Shown in pieces: positions 47,964 to 59,782 of a DNA stretch of 64,000 nucleotides. The first letter of the stretch is position 1; each line of letters starts with the position of its first letter. This DNA comes from Coniochaeta sp. PMI_546 (Eukaryota > Ascomycota > Sordariomycetes > Coniochaetales > Coniochaetaceae). The position numbers and the translations under genes were made by a program. The notes under the pieces are model-generated. The model saw nothing but the letters and a program-made list of their open reading frames with translations. It had not been told where the DNA came from and did no database searches. The DNA lies in contig MU271157.1 of the NCBI GenBank assembly GCA_021432605.1, positions 1 through 64,000 on the forward strand, read 5' to 3'.

Positions 47964-48753
47964 CTATTTATGCTCACTCGCCCGTCGAGCCTGCAACGCA
48001 GCGGCTGCCTCCTGATCCCACCCGGCCGTGATCTTGGACACAGCAGGCCGCCCTAACATCCTGCCGAGCCAAGCATTGAAGTGCTCGAACCCGCTGAGAT
48101 CGATCTCCGGGGCAATGAAGCTGTGGAGAGACTTGTAGTACGGTACAAACATCAGATCCGCATATGTGATTTTATCCCCGACGAGGAAGCCAGTCTTTTG
48201 CTTGGCGAGATGAGCATCGATGACTCCCGTGACCCGCACGATCTCGTTCGAGTAGCGCTGAATGACAGACGGAAGTTTCTCGGGGTGCCACAGCGAGAAC
48301 CAATTCTTCTGGCCGAAGTAGGGACCTTGGCCGCTCATCTGGAAGTGCTCCCAGCAGCGCGTGGTGTACTTCTCGGGGAACGACGTGTAGTGTAGCTTGC
48401 TCTCTTTGTCGTACTCGGCGATGAGGTAGTCGATGATGGCTCCAGACTATATTGGTGTCATGAAAAGATGAGAACACACTCTGAAATGTCTGCAGCCTGA
48501 ATACAGACTCAGAAAATGGAGAGCATAGGTAGCTTTCACTCACCTCCCACAAGACAATGCCCGTGTTGGGATCAGTCAAGACAGGAACTTTACCGTTGGG
48601 GTTCAGGGATATAAACGGTTCGGTTTTGATTTCCGTTTCCTTGACTCGTACCGGGGACCACGGCAAGCGGAGCTCCTCGAGGATGATGGCGACTTTCCAA
48701 GGGTTGGGACTGGGGCCCTTCATATAGAGAACGAGTGGCTCAAAGGGCGACAT
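47964..48753 (-). CDS. Glutathione S-transferase, 230 aa
   Basis: Exon 1 48753-48544 and exon 2 48446-47964; intron 48543-48447 (GAG|gtgagt to tatag|TCT, phase 0). The product starts MSPFEPLVLYMKGPSPNPWK. The thioredoxin-like N-domain has NPWKVAIILEELRLPW, NPNGKVPVL and WESGAIIDYL, the glutathione-binding ESxAI turn. The C-domain has GDKITYADLMFVPYY. It resembles fungal Ure2-like/GstA-type GSTs used in detoxification. Cytosolic. It looks complete. Confidence 0.9.
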
Positions 48754-50337
48754 CGTGTTACTTGACCTTTTTAAGAGTGAAGTCTAGATTGTGTACCAGT
48801 TGTGTCGGGCAATGTCGTTGGATAATACGAGGTTTCCCGCGAGGTGAAGAAGAATAGTACTTGTCAGTCCTTATATACATTGTGATGCAGTACGGGTCCT
48901 GGGTCCAGCGCCGACCGCCGTGTCCACCTCGTCGTCTTGGGCCTCTGGAGGTAACGTGTCGTCTCGGCCAAGAGCTGCGTGCTCCAGTAATATCGAGATA
49001 CACCGTCAATTCGGACTTGAGGTGGATCGAGGTCGGTGGTCGGTCCGGTCCGGACGGCGGGCGGGGGTGGGGCCGGCAGACGGCACGGAGGTTTACGGGT
49101 CCGACTCCGTCGTTCAAGCAAGCTCGATTTCAAAGCATATCATCAATATTAATAAGCATTAGCTAACTGAAGCTCGGGACAGAGATTCGACTGTGCCTTT
49201 GCAGAAGTCGATTGAGTTTCGTACACGACTTGAAGGAAGTCTTGAACCTGGGTAAATAACTCCAACTACAGAAAGGACAGGGGCATAGTGTTCGGCCGAA
49301 CCCTAGCTCGGCCGCACATTCCTGCACGGCATCCTACTCACGGGGCGAGATCACTGACCGGAGGTCTCATCTGTCATCTGATCAATGTCAATATATTCGG
49401 CCCCTCTGGACGATGTGCTACATATGACCATCCGAATTGCAGGCATTTCCAAGCGTCGCACTTCACTATCACGAACGCCGATCTTGTTCGCGTGGTCCCG
49501 AAGACAGAATGCGAGTTGTTATCTTTTCACAAAGAGACACAGTCATAGTACAAATATAATTTCTAGGGTAAAGTAGTCCCTAGTCCCGAGCTCCGAGCTC
49601 CGAGCTCCTTGCCCGTTCCCGGCCCCTGAAGTACTTAGATATACTTATAGCTAGGCAAGGTACTTCGTCCTGGCTAGCATAGAGCTTGGAGTTCAGTAAG
49701 CAACATCCAAATGGGGGATTCAGTGGTCTCAATTACGTTTGACTGTGCTTTCGGGCGTGCTGGGGGTCTAGCAATGTATGGACTGAACTTTCCTAGTTGA
49801 AGGTAGGTAAATCTTCCGGTGCGATTGTAGTCACTTCGTTGTATAGATTGTTCGTGGCTGCTGCCCCCTTTGGTTTTCTTCATAATCATACACCCTTATT
49901 ATCGCCATAACTTTCAACAGAGTTGGCGCAGCATCTGCGAGTTCAAAACAAGTGACTACCTTACATTAGGTAGGTCAGTGTCGTCCATAGCAATTAGTGG
50001 ATCACGAAAATTAGTCCTTTGCCTACGTCACGTAGTGTGCAACTATTGGAACTTTGGTGGTCCTAAGCAGCCTAGTATATAAGCTAACGACTCGATTATT
50101 GGCATTATACTGAGCTGAGGGCAAATCTTTCGCGTAGCAATTTCGTGGATAGAGCCTAGAACTCTTCTCAAGGCAAGGATAATCTGGCAGTACTATGTTA
50201 AACGTAGGAATATAAGGGAGAGAGTATGCCATTCTATCCTTTGCCGATGGGGAAGCACTTCTTACATGCATCACATTGTCGCAAGTCGCTCGTACTAGAC
50301 TAATTACCCATCATATTGGGTGTTCGGTGCTACTACA
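48754..50337. other. Intergenic, 1.6 kb without a supported gene
   Basis: No gene seen. Holds a short direct repeat of cgagctc (about 49581-49604). Confidence 0.4.
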
Positions 50338-51656
50338 ATGAAATCCCAGTCACTGATTGTCGCCCTTTGTGGCTTCGTTGCCACGTCAAGTGCATCGTGC
50401 GCGAACAATTGCGCCAGAGGTGAGTAGATCCTCAATGCTGCTTGCCACTGCTACCGGGAAGAAGACCAATGCTAATTTAGGAAACCTTTCCAGCCGTCAT
50501 TGCATCTGCTTTCACCACAATAAGCGGTGCTCGCGATTGCTCCAAGTATCTGGCGACCACTGTGACACCTGCGACAGTGTAAGTCCTTCCCCCGCGAGAT
50601 TCGCGCAGTACCAGCGAGACCAATCGCATTGGGGAGAACATACGCCCAGTCTGACCCAACATCCGCAGCACATACACTTCAACCGTCACCACCGCTACAG
50701 ATGTCACTTATACGTCTGTGTACACAGAAGATGCTGTCGTCACAGATACTACGACAATCTCGACGGAAACTGATGTGGTCGTAACTGGAGTTGTCATCTC
50801 ATCGACCGAAGTCGACTCCTTTACAGTCACCGACACCCTCACGGCAAGCACAGAAACAGACGTGTCCAGCACCACCCTCACGATAACCACTACCGCAGCG
50901 CCGCCAGCCAAGCGTCAACCCACCAGCTCGCCGTCCCCATTCCCTGCCTACGCCTCGGCATGCTCGTCCTTTGCGGCATACTCCTCAGCCTGTGCCAGCT
51001 GCCTCGGTGTGCAGGGGACCACAGTCACCGCTCCGGCTCCGTCCACAACCGTCACGGTGACCGTCGCGAGCACTTCCACGGCATCTCTCGTGAACACTTT
51101 GAGCACAACAGAGACCCTCGTCGAGTCGGTCACAGCCACAACATCGATCACGAGCACATCGACGTCGGAGACAGTTCTCACCATATCCACAACCCAGACA
51201 GACGTCGTGTCTGTCACCGCCACCACATCAGTCATCAGCGTCGCTACCCAGGTGGCGACGTGCGCCTCGACCGGCTTCACCCTCACTGTCGTCGGAGGGC
51301 CCCGCAACGGATACACCATGGCAGTCAGCGGCAACGGCATATATATTCAAGCCCAGAACCCGGGTGTCTTCCAGATTGACTCTGCCGGCAGACTCTATTC
51401 CGCCGGCAAGTATGCGGTCAGCCCAAAGACCGGCACAGCCGCCTACCACGCGGTCTATATGTACGCCACCATAACCACGTCTTACGGCGCACTTACATGT
51501 TCGTTGGTGGCTGGCTCAGCGGGATATCAAGTCCTGAGCTGCACGGCTCCCCTGGGCGATAACATGTTCTGCGACAACGTGTATTTGTATACGTATAGCG
51601 GCTCTTCAAACCCTGCATCATGCAGTGCTATCACTGTGAAGGCCACCTGTATATAG
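50338..51656 (+). CDS. Secreted Ser/Thr-rich protein, 384 aa
   Basis: Exons 50338-50419, 50494-50578 and 50669-51656, with GT-AG borders and agreeing phases (1, 2). The product starts MKSQSLIVALCGFVATSSAS, a signal peptide, and continues CANNCARAV and ASAFTTISGARDCSKYLATT. The middle is a long Thr/Ser/Val repeat-like region that should be heavily O-glycosylated. The C-terminal 130 residues (FTLTVVGGPRNGYTMAVSGN, GVFQIDSAGRLYSAGKYAVS) form a compact cysteine-containing domain. There is no clear GPI-anchor tail, so it is probably secreted or wall-associated. Similar N-termini occur in fungal adhesin-like proteins. The poly-T run just downstream may mark the 3' UTR. Confidence 0.75.
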
Positions 51657-51695
51657 TTCTGTGCTTCTTGGGCCGCAAGAGGCAGGAGGCAACCA

Positions 51696-51712
51696 TTTTT
51701 TTTTTTTTTTTT
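51696..51712. repeat. Poly-T run of 17
   Basis: Uninterrupted T run 40 bp downstream of the Ser/Thr-rich protein gene's stop. Confidence 0.8.
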
Positions 51713-52904
51713 AGCTTAGTTTCTAAGCATAGATCACAAGGAGTTTCTATGGTAATTACCATGTTCACTGCTCTTGCACCCGGCGCGGAATCAGCTGCCA
51801 CTTCCAGCAGACGGTACCGGCGTGTAACGATCGTGAAGTAAGAGTCATGAAGTTACCTTCCCCATTGATTCTATCTTTTCACACAAATGATGACGTTTGA
51901 TACGGGAACCAAAAGTCCCAGACATGTTGGACTAGACTTACAACGAATAAGCGAAGAGAAGGTCACAATACAGGTTGAGCATGTACTAAGTCAAACGGAC
52001 TAGATTCGACCCCATCCAACTTTTCCTGGTCAGTAAGGAAGTCGGTTCCGAGACCAGATGTAACAGTTCATCGACTCCTTCCCTCGAACATCGTCCCTGA
52101 ACTATCACATAGTCGTAGCAAAAGAGATGCATGTTTGATATAATTACATCACAACCCGCACGGCTAATTCCAGGTATAGACAATAGACATGATTCGACAC
52201 GACGTAGCTGTACGCCACATGATTCTTACAGGACGTAACGTTCAGGGATCATACAAGTAGCCTTACCTGTGACAAGCTGATTCACAGCGAGCACGATGTA
52301 ACTTGCCGACCCAATCGCGCCACTCGAGACTGAGAACGATCTTGAGAGTATACCTTTGTGATAGGTCGCAGAACAGAAGATCCAAGCATAACGTGACACT
52401 CGTACGACATCACATCTCGGCCTTTTGCGAGATGGCGACTCATCTTGTTTGTCGAAGTCGGTGATACCAGTAGAAAGCATGATCATCGTCTCTTTGTCTC
52501 AGTACTATGATTATAACGGTAAAAGATCGCTGCTCGGCGTCTTTCTGCCTTCTCACCAAAAGTTCCCTGCATGTCATGGGAATTCGCCTCTGCGAAGCAG
52601 TGGTCGTGGAGTACTGCGTCAAATCCTTCGGCGTATCCTTCTAGATTAAATTTTATGAGAGACCAACACCGCCTGCGGACCTCGGTAGCATTTTACATGT
52701 GAAGCGATTGAACGAGTTGCGTTGAGGAAGAGAACAATGGATAGGCATAGCACCTACTTGGTCGATCATGTCGAGTTCTATAAGAGCTCGGCAGCCCTTC
52801 GCAATATCCAACACTCTCCCCAGAGCTCCATCAGCTTTTGGAACAATTACTCCAAGCACTCTTATTCTCTAAAACATCGTGGCACCAGCAACGCCGAAAT
52901 CAAA
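51713..52904. other. Intergenic, 1.2 kb without a supported gene
   Basis: Only short frames on both strands. Nothing recognised. Confidence 0.4.
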
Positions 52905-53274
52905 ATGAATGCATTCAAGATCACCACTGTCCTCTTTGCCATGGCAGCAGGTGCCTTCGCCCTTCCGTCCGAGAATGTACCGTCCGTCGACGTCATCGCT
53001 GATGGCGACTTCACCTTTACCGGACAGGCCACGGTAAGAACTGCGTACAGTTGCGCTGGATAGCAACGGGCATTTTACTGACACATCCTCGTCTCGACAG
53101 ACCGCGTTTCTTGCCCGCGGCCTCGAGGCCCGCTGCGGGGATAACTACCCCCCGCATTCAGACTGCGTCATCGGGCAGTGCCAGTGCTCCAAGGGGTATG
53201 GATGCTACTCGTGCAACGGCGGACGTGTCCAGTGCCAGCCCGGTCCCGGCAGCGGACAATGCTGGACAGAGTAG
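52905..53274 (+). CDS. Small secreted cysteine-rich protein, 100 aa
   Basis: Exon 1 52905-53033 and exon 2 53101-53274; intron 53034-53100 (ACG|gtaaga to gacag|ACC, phase 0). Signal peptide MNAFKITTVLFAMAAGAFAL, then a short acidic pro-part ending near ARGLEAR. The mature part of about 50 residues has eight Cys (RCGDNYPPHSDC, GQCQCSKGYGCYSC, QCQPGPGSGQC). Eight Cys in this spacing suggests a small disulfide-rich effector-like or defensin-sized protein. The family is not recognised. Confidence 0.75.
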
Positions 53275-53780
53275 ACGTCTAGATGTGAGGCTGTTGTGGT
53301 GTGCCGGCACGGGGACGAGGTGGATAACAGACTTTGAGCACATCCTAGAATCTTCTTGATATGATCACTCTAGGTTTGGACTGTTGGGTAGAGAAATGAG
53401 ACTGCTTGCTTGCAAAAAGTTACGTTAGACCTAGTCCAGTCAGTCATTACCGAATGAAATTCAATCCGGCCGGCTATTGATGCTATTCCTTTGAGGCTTC
53501 GTGGTGAATTGTTGTAGGCGCAATGATTGGATAAATGAGCAGATAAGGCGTATAGATCTACATTTTAAGCTTGAGAGCGTATTCGGCGTTATATTTAGTT
53601 GCCAAGGGCTGACAAAACCGTGCTGTGGAGTTTATGACGAGGTTACCTTCGGCCCGCACCCTCCCAGATGGGGCCTCCCTCGCTCCGAGGCATTTCAGGG
53701 ACCACGTCTTTTTTGAACTCTTGCAAACAAGTTCACTCAAATCTCACTTGCACTCATCAGCTACGTTGAAGTTGTCCAGG
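53275..53780. other. Intergenic, no gene recognised
   Basis: No supported gene; probably the promoter of the second GST gene at its right end. Confidence 0.35.
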
Positions 53781-54767
53781 ATGTCGTCCGAAAAGCTCAC
53801 CTTGTTTGATCTGACCAGCCAGCAAGGCACTGCGTGGTCATTGAACCCCTGGAGAAGTACGCATCATATAGCTCCCCCCAAAAAAATGAATGACTCGACT
53901 CTTTGAAGAAGCGATGTCTAACACTGTGCCCTCGCCAGTTCGTCTTCTCTTGAACTACAAGGGTGTTGACTACGAGACCAAATGGGTGAGGGATCAAACC
54001 AGGGCTCGGGACGTAAGATCGTGGTCACTGATTGTTCATTTCAGGTGGAATATCCCGAGATCCAGCCGACTCTGGAGGGACAGTAAGTGGACAAATCGCC
54101 AGAGTCTACATCTTCTGCGGGATATGGGGATCCTCTGGACAGAATATCCAAAGTTACGTGCCCTAACCACTACTCCAGTGTCGCCCCCAACGAGATTCCC
54201 CCAGGCAGCGTAGATGACCCCCTGTACACCATCCCCACCGTCAAGTTCCCAGACGGCACCTATGTGATGCAATCCCGCCCCATTGCCGAGGCCATCAACG
54301 AGCGATACCCAGAGCCGCCAATCGAGCTGAAGCCACCCGTCAACGACAAGCTCATCCAGTCGATGAGCAAGATCATGGATGCCATCCAACCCCTCTACTT
54401 CACCCTGATCCCCCAGCGCATCCTCAACAAGGCCAGCCACGAGCACTGGTACCGCACCCGGACCATCTACGCCGGCATGCCCCTCGAACAATTCTGGAAC
54501 GAAAAGGGAGGCGAGGTCGCCTGGAACGCAGCCGAGCCGTACACTCGCGACATCACCGCTCTGCTCAAAGAGAAGCCCGAGGGGCCGTTCTTCGAGGGCA
54601 AGACTGTGACCTATGCCGACTTTTACTTGGCTGGCTTTCTGGTCTTCCTGCAACGCATCGGCAAAGAGGACGTCTTTGACGAGTTTCTGAAGCGCAGTGG
54701 TGACGAGAAGGTTCATCTGGACCATCTCAAGGCTTGTGAGCCGTGGTTGAAGAGGAACGACCATTAG
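53781..54767 (+). CDS. Glutathione S-transferase-like protein, 249 aa
   Basis: Exons 53781-53856, 53939-53985, 54045-54082 and 54179-54767; phases 1, 0, 2 agree. The product starts MSSEKLTLFDLTSQQGTAWS and rebuilds NPWRIRLLLNYKGVDYETKW and VEYPEIQPTLEGHVAPNEIP, then YTIPTVKFPDGTYVMQSRPI with the SRPIAEAI glutathione-site turn. The C-domain has GPFFEGKTVTYADFYLAGFL. This is the fungal GST type often found next to metabolic or toxin-degrading genes. The substrate is unknown. It converges with the M20 gene 92 bp away. Confidence 0.88.
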
Positions 54768-54859
54768 GGCGCGGATCGTTCACCTTGCGCTTTAGACCGC
54801 GATGGTTTTCATAGAATGCTTACAATCCACAGTTGCTTTCACATTTATTCTGGAATATT

Positions 54860-56199
54860 CTAACACTTCATCGTCTCCCTCCACTCCTTCTTGACCTCCT
54901 CCAACAACCCCTCCTGCGTAAGCACATCCAGCGCCGTGCCAGCCAGGCCCTTGCCCACCCGCAGGGACCTCTCATACGCGTCCCTCGTCCCAGCACTCTC
55001 CGCAAACTCCGGGTTATGCGGTCCCGTCCCCAGCGGACCAGGCAGGATCGCGAACCCAGCGCTCAGACTCGGTATAGCATAGCTGATATCCCCCTGGTCG
55101 GTACTGGCCTGTGTCCGCCCGCGAACCTCATCCACATCTTGATCGGTCGGGATAAGGCCATCCGGGTGCAGACGGTTGAAGTACCGCGTGTAGCTCCTCG
55201 CCAGCGCCCGGTTGGGCACGTGGTCCGCGTAGGCCTGCTCGGGCGTGACGATCAGCTTGGCTCCGCTGGCCAGCGCGCCCGCGGCGAAGCAGTTGTCCAC
55301 CTTCTCCATCAGCTCCTTCAGGCGGGCCTGGGTGTCGGCGCGCACGACGAAGATGCCCGCCGCCCGGGCGTGGATGATGTTCGGCGCCACGCCGGCCTCG
55401 GTGAAGTACCCCTGTATGACGTCGCCGGGCATGGTCTGCTGGCGCAGGACGGACAGGCCGTTATATGCCGTGACCAGGGCATCGAGCGCATTGATGCCCA
55501 TCCACGGGGCGGCGGCGGCGTGTGCCTCGCGGCCGATGTACTCGACCTTGAAGCGGCTGTAGGCCGTGGTGCGCATGAGCGCGCAGTTGGCCACGATGCC
55601 CGGGTGGGAGATGAGGTTGATGTCGACCTTGTAGTCCTTGTAGGCGCCGGCCTCGAGGAGCTTGATCTTGCCGCCGCCGCCTTCCTCGGCCGGGGTGCCG
55701 AAGACGACGAGCTTGCCGGGGAGGTTGTGCTTTTGCATCATGGATGCTGTCGCCAGGGCGCCGGCTACGGAGGCGGTGGCGATGAGGTTGTGCCCACAGG
55801 CGTGCCCTATGCCCGGGAGCGCATCTACCGCGGAATTAGAACTGGTGCTGGTGCTTGAGGTCGACGAGCAAGGCACATACCCATCTCAGCATTGAAGGAT
55901 ACGACCGGGCCCTTCCTGCCCGAGTCGAAGACGGCAACCCAAGCAGTGTCCATACCGTATGCTGAGGGTGTGACCTTCCATCCTGGCTGTGTTTCCATGA
56001 ACTGCGTGAGGGCCTTGTGCGCAACCCATTCCTTGAATCCCAGCTCTGGGTTGTCGTGTATCTTCTTGTTCACCAGCCACAGCGAGTCCGCAATGGCGTC
56101 GACGAAGCTGCTGATCTCGTCGAGATGCGCGGGTGAATCTGCCGCGAGGAGGTCACGGCGGCGCACGACAACAAAGCCATCTTCTTCATGATAATACAT
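54860..56199 (-). CDS. M20-family peptidase/amidohydrolase, 427 aa
   Basis: Exon 1 56199-55881 and exon 2 55824-54860; intron 55880-55825 (G|gtatgt to ggtag|AT, phase 1). Starts MYYHEEDGFVVVRRRDLLAA. Motifs: a metal-binding DALPGIGHACGHN (residues about 107-119; the Asp codon is split by the intron), catalytic/metal PAEEGGGG (about 151-158), SHPG, and REAHAAAAPWMGINALDA of the dimer domain. The length fits M20 dipeptidase/amidohydrolases (M20D2-like). It should cleave a dipeptide or N-acyl amino acid in the cytosol with a metal cofactor. Complete. Confidence 0.9.
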
Positions 56200-57023
56200 C
56201 GTGATGCCTCGATTCTCCCAATGTCACTTTTTGATGTGAGATGTTCATGATTTGAAAACCAGACGGGCCAGGATTCAATTGACCCGAAGGATTGGTAGCC
56301 CTCGGCATGGAATGAGCCTAAGGGACTACTATGTAGAGTCTACATGGCGGGGGGTGCCTATCTGTGGTCCCTGCGGGGTTACGCCAGATGCAGACCATCT
56401 TTGTTGAGCTAACAATCGAAGCTATGATAGCTATGATAGCTATGATAGCTATCTCCCAGAGCTAGACTAGGCGCCAAGTCAGTGGAACCGCTGCGATTTC
56501 GGATCAAAAAATCCCATGGTCGCGGAACTGTACCTTAGTCATTGATCTATTTGAACCGCGCTCCTCCGTATGACGCGGTAATTAAAAGAAAAGAAAGAAA
56601 GATCCACGTCGAGAGTTAGGCTGCTCAGGCGTGCATCGTGGAAAGCTGCGTGTCAGCTATTTCGGTGAGAGTCTGAAAATCAACACGGGATCAGGTTGGT
56701 GACGGGGATATCATCTGCCCACCAGTAGTCGTAACGTACCCTAGTGATGATCCGGAGAAGTTCGACAATTGGGGAAGACGTTGCGTTTCACTGACTTGTT
56801 AAACTCCCTCGGCTGAGATCTAGAGGAAGTTAAGGACCTTCAAGAAAGAATGCCCAAGTTAGGTAGGTACAGCTTAGGTGAATGCCACAATGGTCGCAGC
56901 AGATGAAAGGCGGGGCGATGCTTGCGGACTCAAGTTGGGAACTGCTTCCAACAACCAACAACCAACAACCAACAACGCTGGAGCAGACATACTTAATCTC
57001 GACCACCATTCTATCCGTCTATC
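56200..57023. other. Intergenic with short tandem repeats
   Basis: No gene seen. Contains four copies of a 10-bp unit (ctatgatag) at about 56421-56451 and four to five copies of the aaccaac unit at about 56950-56974, just upstream of the 2EXR gene. Confidence 0.45.
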
Positions 57024-58507
57024 ATGGAGAGCGACCCGCATTCTGACATGCCTCCGACCCCCAGGGTCTTTAACGACGCCTACTTTGGTCGACCCCATCC
57101 AGCTCTCTTTGAGACATGGAGCCCATTCTCTCGCCTGCCTGTCGACGTGCGCCTGCAGATCTGGCTGACTGTCATTCGTCGGCATCGCATGCTCGAGATA
57201 ACCATCCAGCCTGCCGACGACGAAGAGGACGAGAACATCAATTCAGCTGGCGCCGGCTCGCGGTACTACACAGAACGCAACCATCTGGGTAACATCATCA
57301 GCGGTCGCGGCTACACTCTGGAGATTGCAGGCCGAGGATACGCTGCGACCTTCAATCCCATCCTATGGGTTAATCGCGAATCGAGGGATGCAGCGCTCAG
57401 ATACTACTACCGTGTCCATCTACCTTTCCCGAACCAACATGCGGGCCAGATTCTCTATCTGAATCCGGAGCACGATGTCCTCTATCTCTCGCCTGAGTCC
57501 GCATGGCGTCAGCCTCCTGACCACTTACCTGAATGGGAGTCCTGGCCCTTGACTATACTGGCCGACTTCCTACATGATGTCAAGGCCTTCGACCCAAAGG
57601 ATCAAGGGTACGCATTCATCTTCTACTTCGTTCTTTTCGAGGTCTTGCTGGCCTTGCTCGCCTGTTTTCCGGAACATACTGATCTAAGATGGGTAGTGTC
57701 ATGCATATCGCGCTATCGAAAATATACATAGGCGAGTTGGTGGAACTTGCGACGCGGAGTGGCCGCCCGCCGATGACTCCTGCCATTCTTCACCCTCTGG
57801 CGGCCGCCTCATTCGCCGACATCCTGCGCAGCAGACTCCGCTCTGTCCTCTGCCGTACGGGTTTTCGACATAACAGGAGAGGCATGGGCGAGTTCACTGT
57901 TGAGCGATACCACTTTGCGCAAACATTCCCACTGTGCAGACGAGGTAACCCCACGGGCACCTTCCTGTGGTTGAGGTCTGACCCCCGACCAGGATTGGAA
58001 TTCGACCTTCGTCAGGTTAGACCCGAACACCAGATCCCACACCTAGTCAAGGCATGGAAGGCGCTCGAGAAGGCTTTTGGCATCGAGGAAAGAAGCCCGG
58101 ATGGCCGGTTCCGCATGTACGTCTGCCCTAGCCTAGACTGGCCAACGCGAAGAGACTGGTCACAGCCCCATTGGGAAGATCTGCCCGCCGAGAAGTGGCG
58201 CACGGCGCTCGCGCTACACTTACGTCAGGAAGCTGAGGCCTGGGAAAGCACGCGTGAGGATCTCGATTTCTGGATAGGGTCTCTACGGTACGGCTCCCGT
58301 CCCACACTGGCGATGCCGACGCCGACGCCGAGACATGGAACCCAAGTCGACGCTGAAACCTTTGAGATGATGGAGAGGACGCCTTGTACAGCCGTTGCGC
58401 TATGGCTCTTTCCAATCGAGGTGTTTAACGACCCTGTCGGTGCGGGTAGGAACAACTTCGACCTCTCCGCCAACCCCCCGCCTGGTCTGTTCTTGTTCGA
58501 GGTCTGA
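57024..58507 (+). CDS. 2EXR-domain protein, 464 aa
   Basis: Exon 1 57024-57607 and exon 2 57697-58507; intron 57608-57696 (GG|gtacgc to gtag|T, phase 2) rejoins DFLHDVKAFDPKDQG with VMHIALSKIYIGELVE. The start is MESDPHSDMPPTPRVFNDAY. The N-terminal part shows FSRLPVDVRLQIWLTVIRRH and NPILWVNRESRDAALRYYYR, with LNPEHDVLYLS, typical of the fungal 2EXR domain (F-box-like LP..R..IW motif). The rest is a family-typical tail. The role is unknown; many such proteins occur in expanded families in Pezizomycotina. Confidence 0.8.
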
Positions 58508-59782
58508 GCAGGTTACACCATTCCATCTTTGACGAATAAGGAAAACAATTGTCTCAAATAGTTCCTTTGCAAAATCTCGGGCACAACCTCGGAAGGCTCT
58601 TGAGGTAGCGATATAGTCACTGGTCACGACCTATCGGGAGTTTCTGACTGTAGACGAATACCTTGGTGCCCACGTGACTCTGAGCGCCAGTCGACCAAGA
58701 TGAGTCCCCATGTCAACGTGTATTGAGATACACCATTGAAAAGTATCTCGGAGAGGAGACGCGATTAGCAAGATACAGTTAGCCAGTAAGGACATAAGTG
58801 GAGAACTTACAGAACAGTCCGCTTGAGCATACCTATCTGCAAATGGTGCTCCTATCGGCCACTCCGTTATGACCAGGTTTCCAGTCCAAGCTGTGCTTCG
58901 CGCTATTGGGAACAGCAACCGATCATGACCTGGCCTCACTTGTCTGAGGCTTTAAAGTCTTTTTGTGACATAAAGTTGCAACGTTGCCAAAGATAGGGTT
59001 GACGCAGGTACGCGGAGGCCAATGATATCGCGAAGTAAGATTACACGGTATCATTCTAGCCAGGCCGTGATCCCCCTTGAATCAAACCTTAATCCTACGA
59101 CAACCTCATCCTACAATGGCGCTAAGAATCAAAATTGCTGATCCTTTTGACCTGTATGGGCCCACCATTTAGGGGACGGGTTGGTCCGAATAGTGACATC
59201 GATACCACGTTGATGCGGTGATGTGAGGCTCTCTCGGCCGTTCTTCAACATCTGCTGCCCAATTCCCGGTCAGTAATGGATCAAGTCACGGCAACGCCGA
59301 AGCATCTACGAGCTGCCTGCTGCAAAATTCTACTGATCTGTCATTGATGTTCGGCAAAGGTGCTGTGGATGGTAGCGTGACATATTGGATGCATCAAGAT
59401 CTTCAGCAGGGCAAGGGCATGACCTCTCCAGACAGGAGTATCAACATGCGCCCGCGGCGTTGCTGCTAAACGACTTCTTTGTCACTCTGGCTACTACAGA
59501 TATAAAAAGACTCATGGCCCCAGTATCTTACTTCACCTGTTTTTCATATCAGGTCTATTGTCACTCACGCTCTCTTTGTCAACTCGACCTCTGGTCCCTT
59601 ACACTCCTTTATGATCGCTTGACTTCACTGACACTCATTCAAATCACGTTAGTTGAGCCTTGTTTGTATATCTAGGACAGCTTCTAAGAATCCTGGGTTT
59701 TCTCATCCTGTCTATATCTCAAGTGATTCAGTTAAGCTTTTGAGTTTCCACGACAGACTACAAGATCTATCCAGCTCTCAAG
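58508..59782. other. Intergenic, 1.3 kb without a supported gene
   Basis: No supported gene. The right end is the promoter of the secreted protein gene at 59783. Confidence 0.4.

Noticed and set aside
54833-55858. 341-codon + strand frame
   Set aside because: Antisense of the M20 gene, which has full motifs and correct splice sites.
57689-57731. Overlapping two-gene reading of the 2EXR locus
   Set aside because: An intron at 57608-57696 joins the two frames into one family-typical protein.
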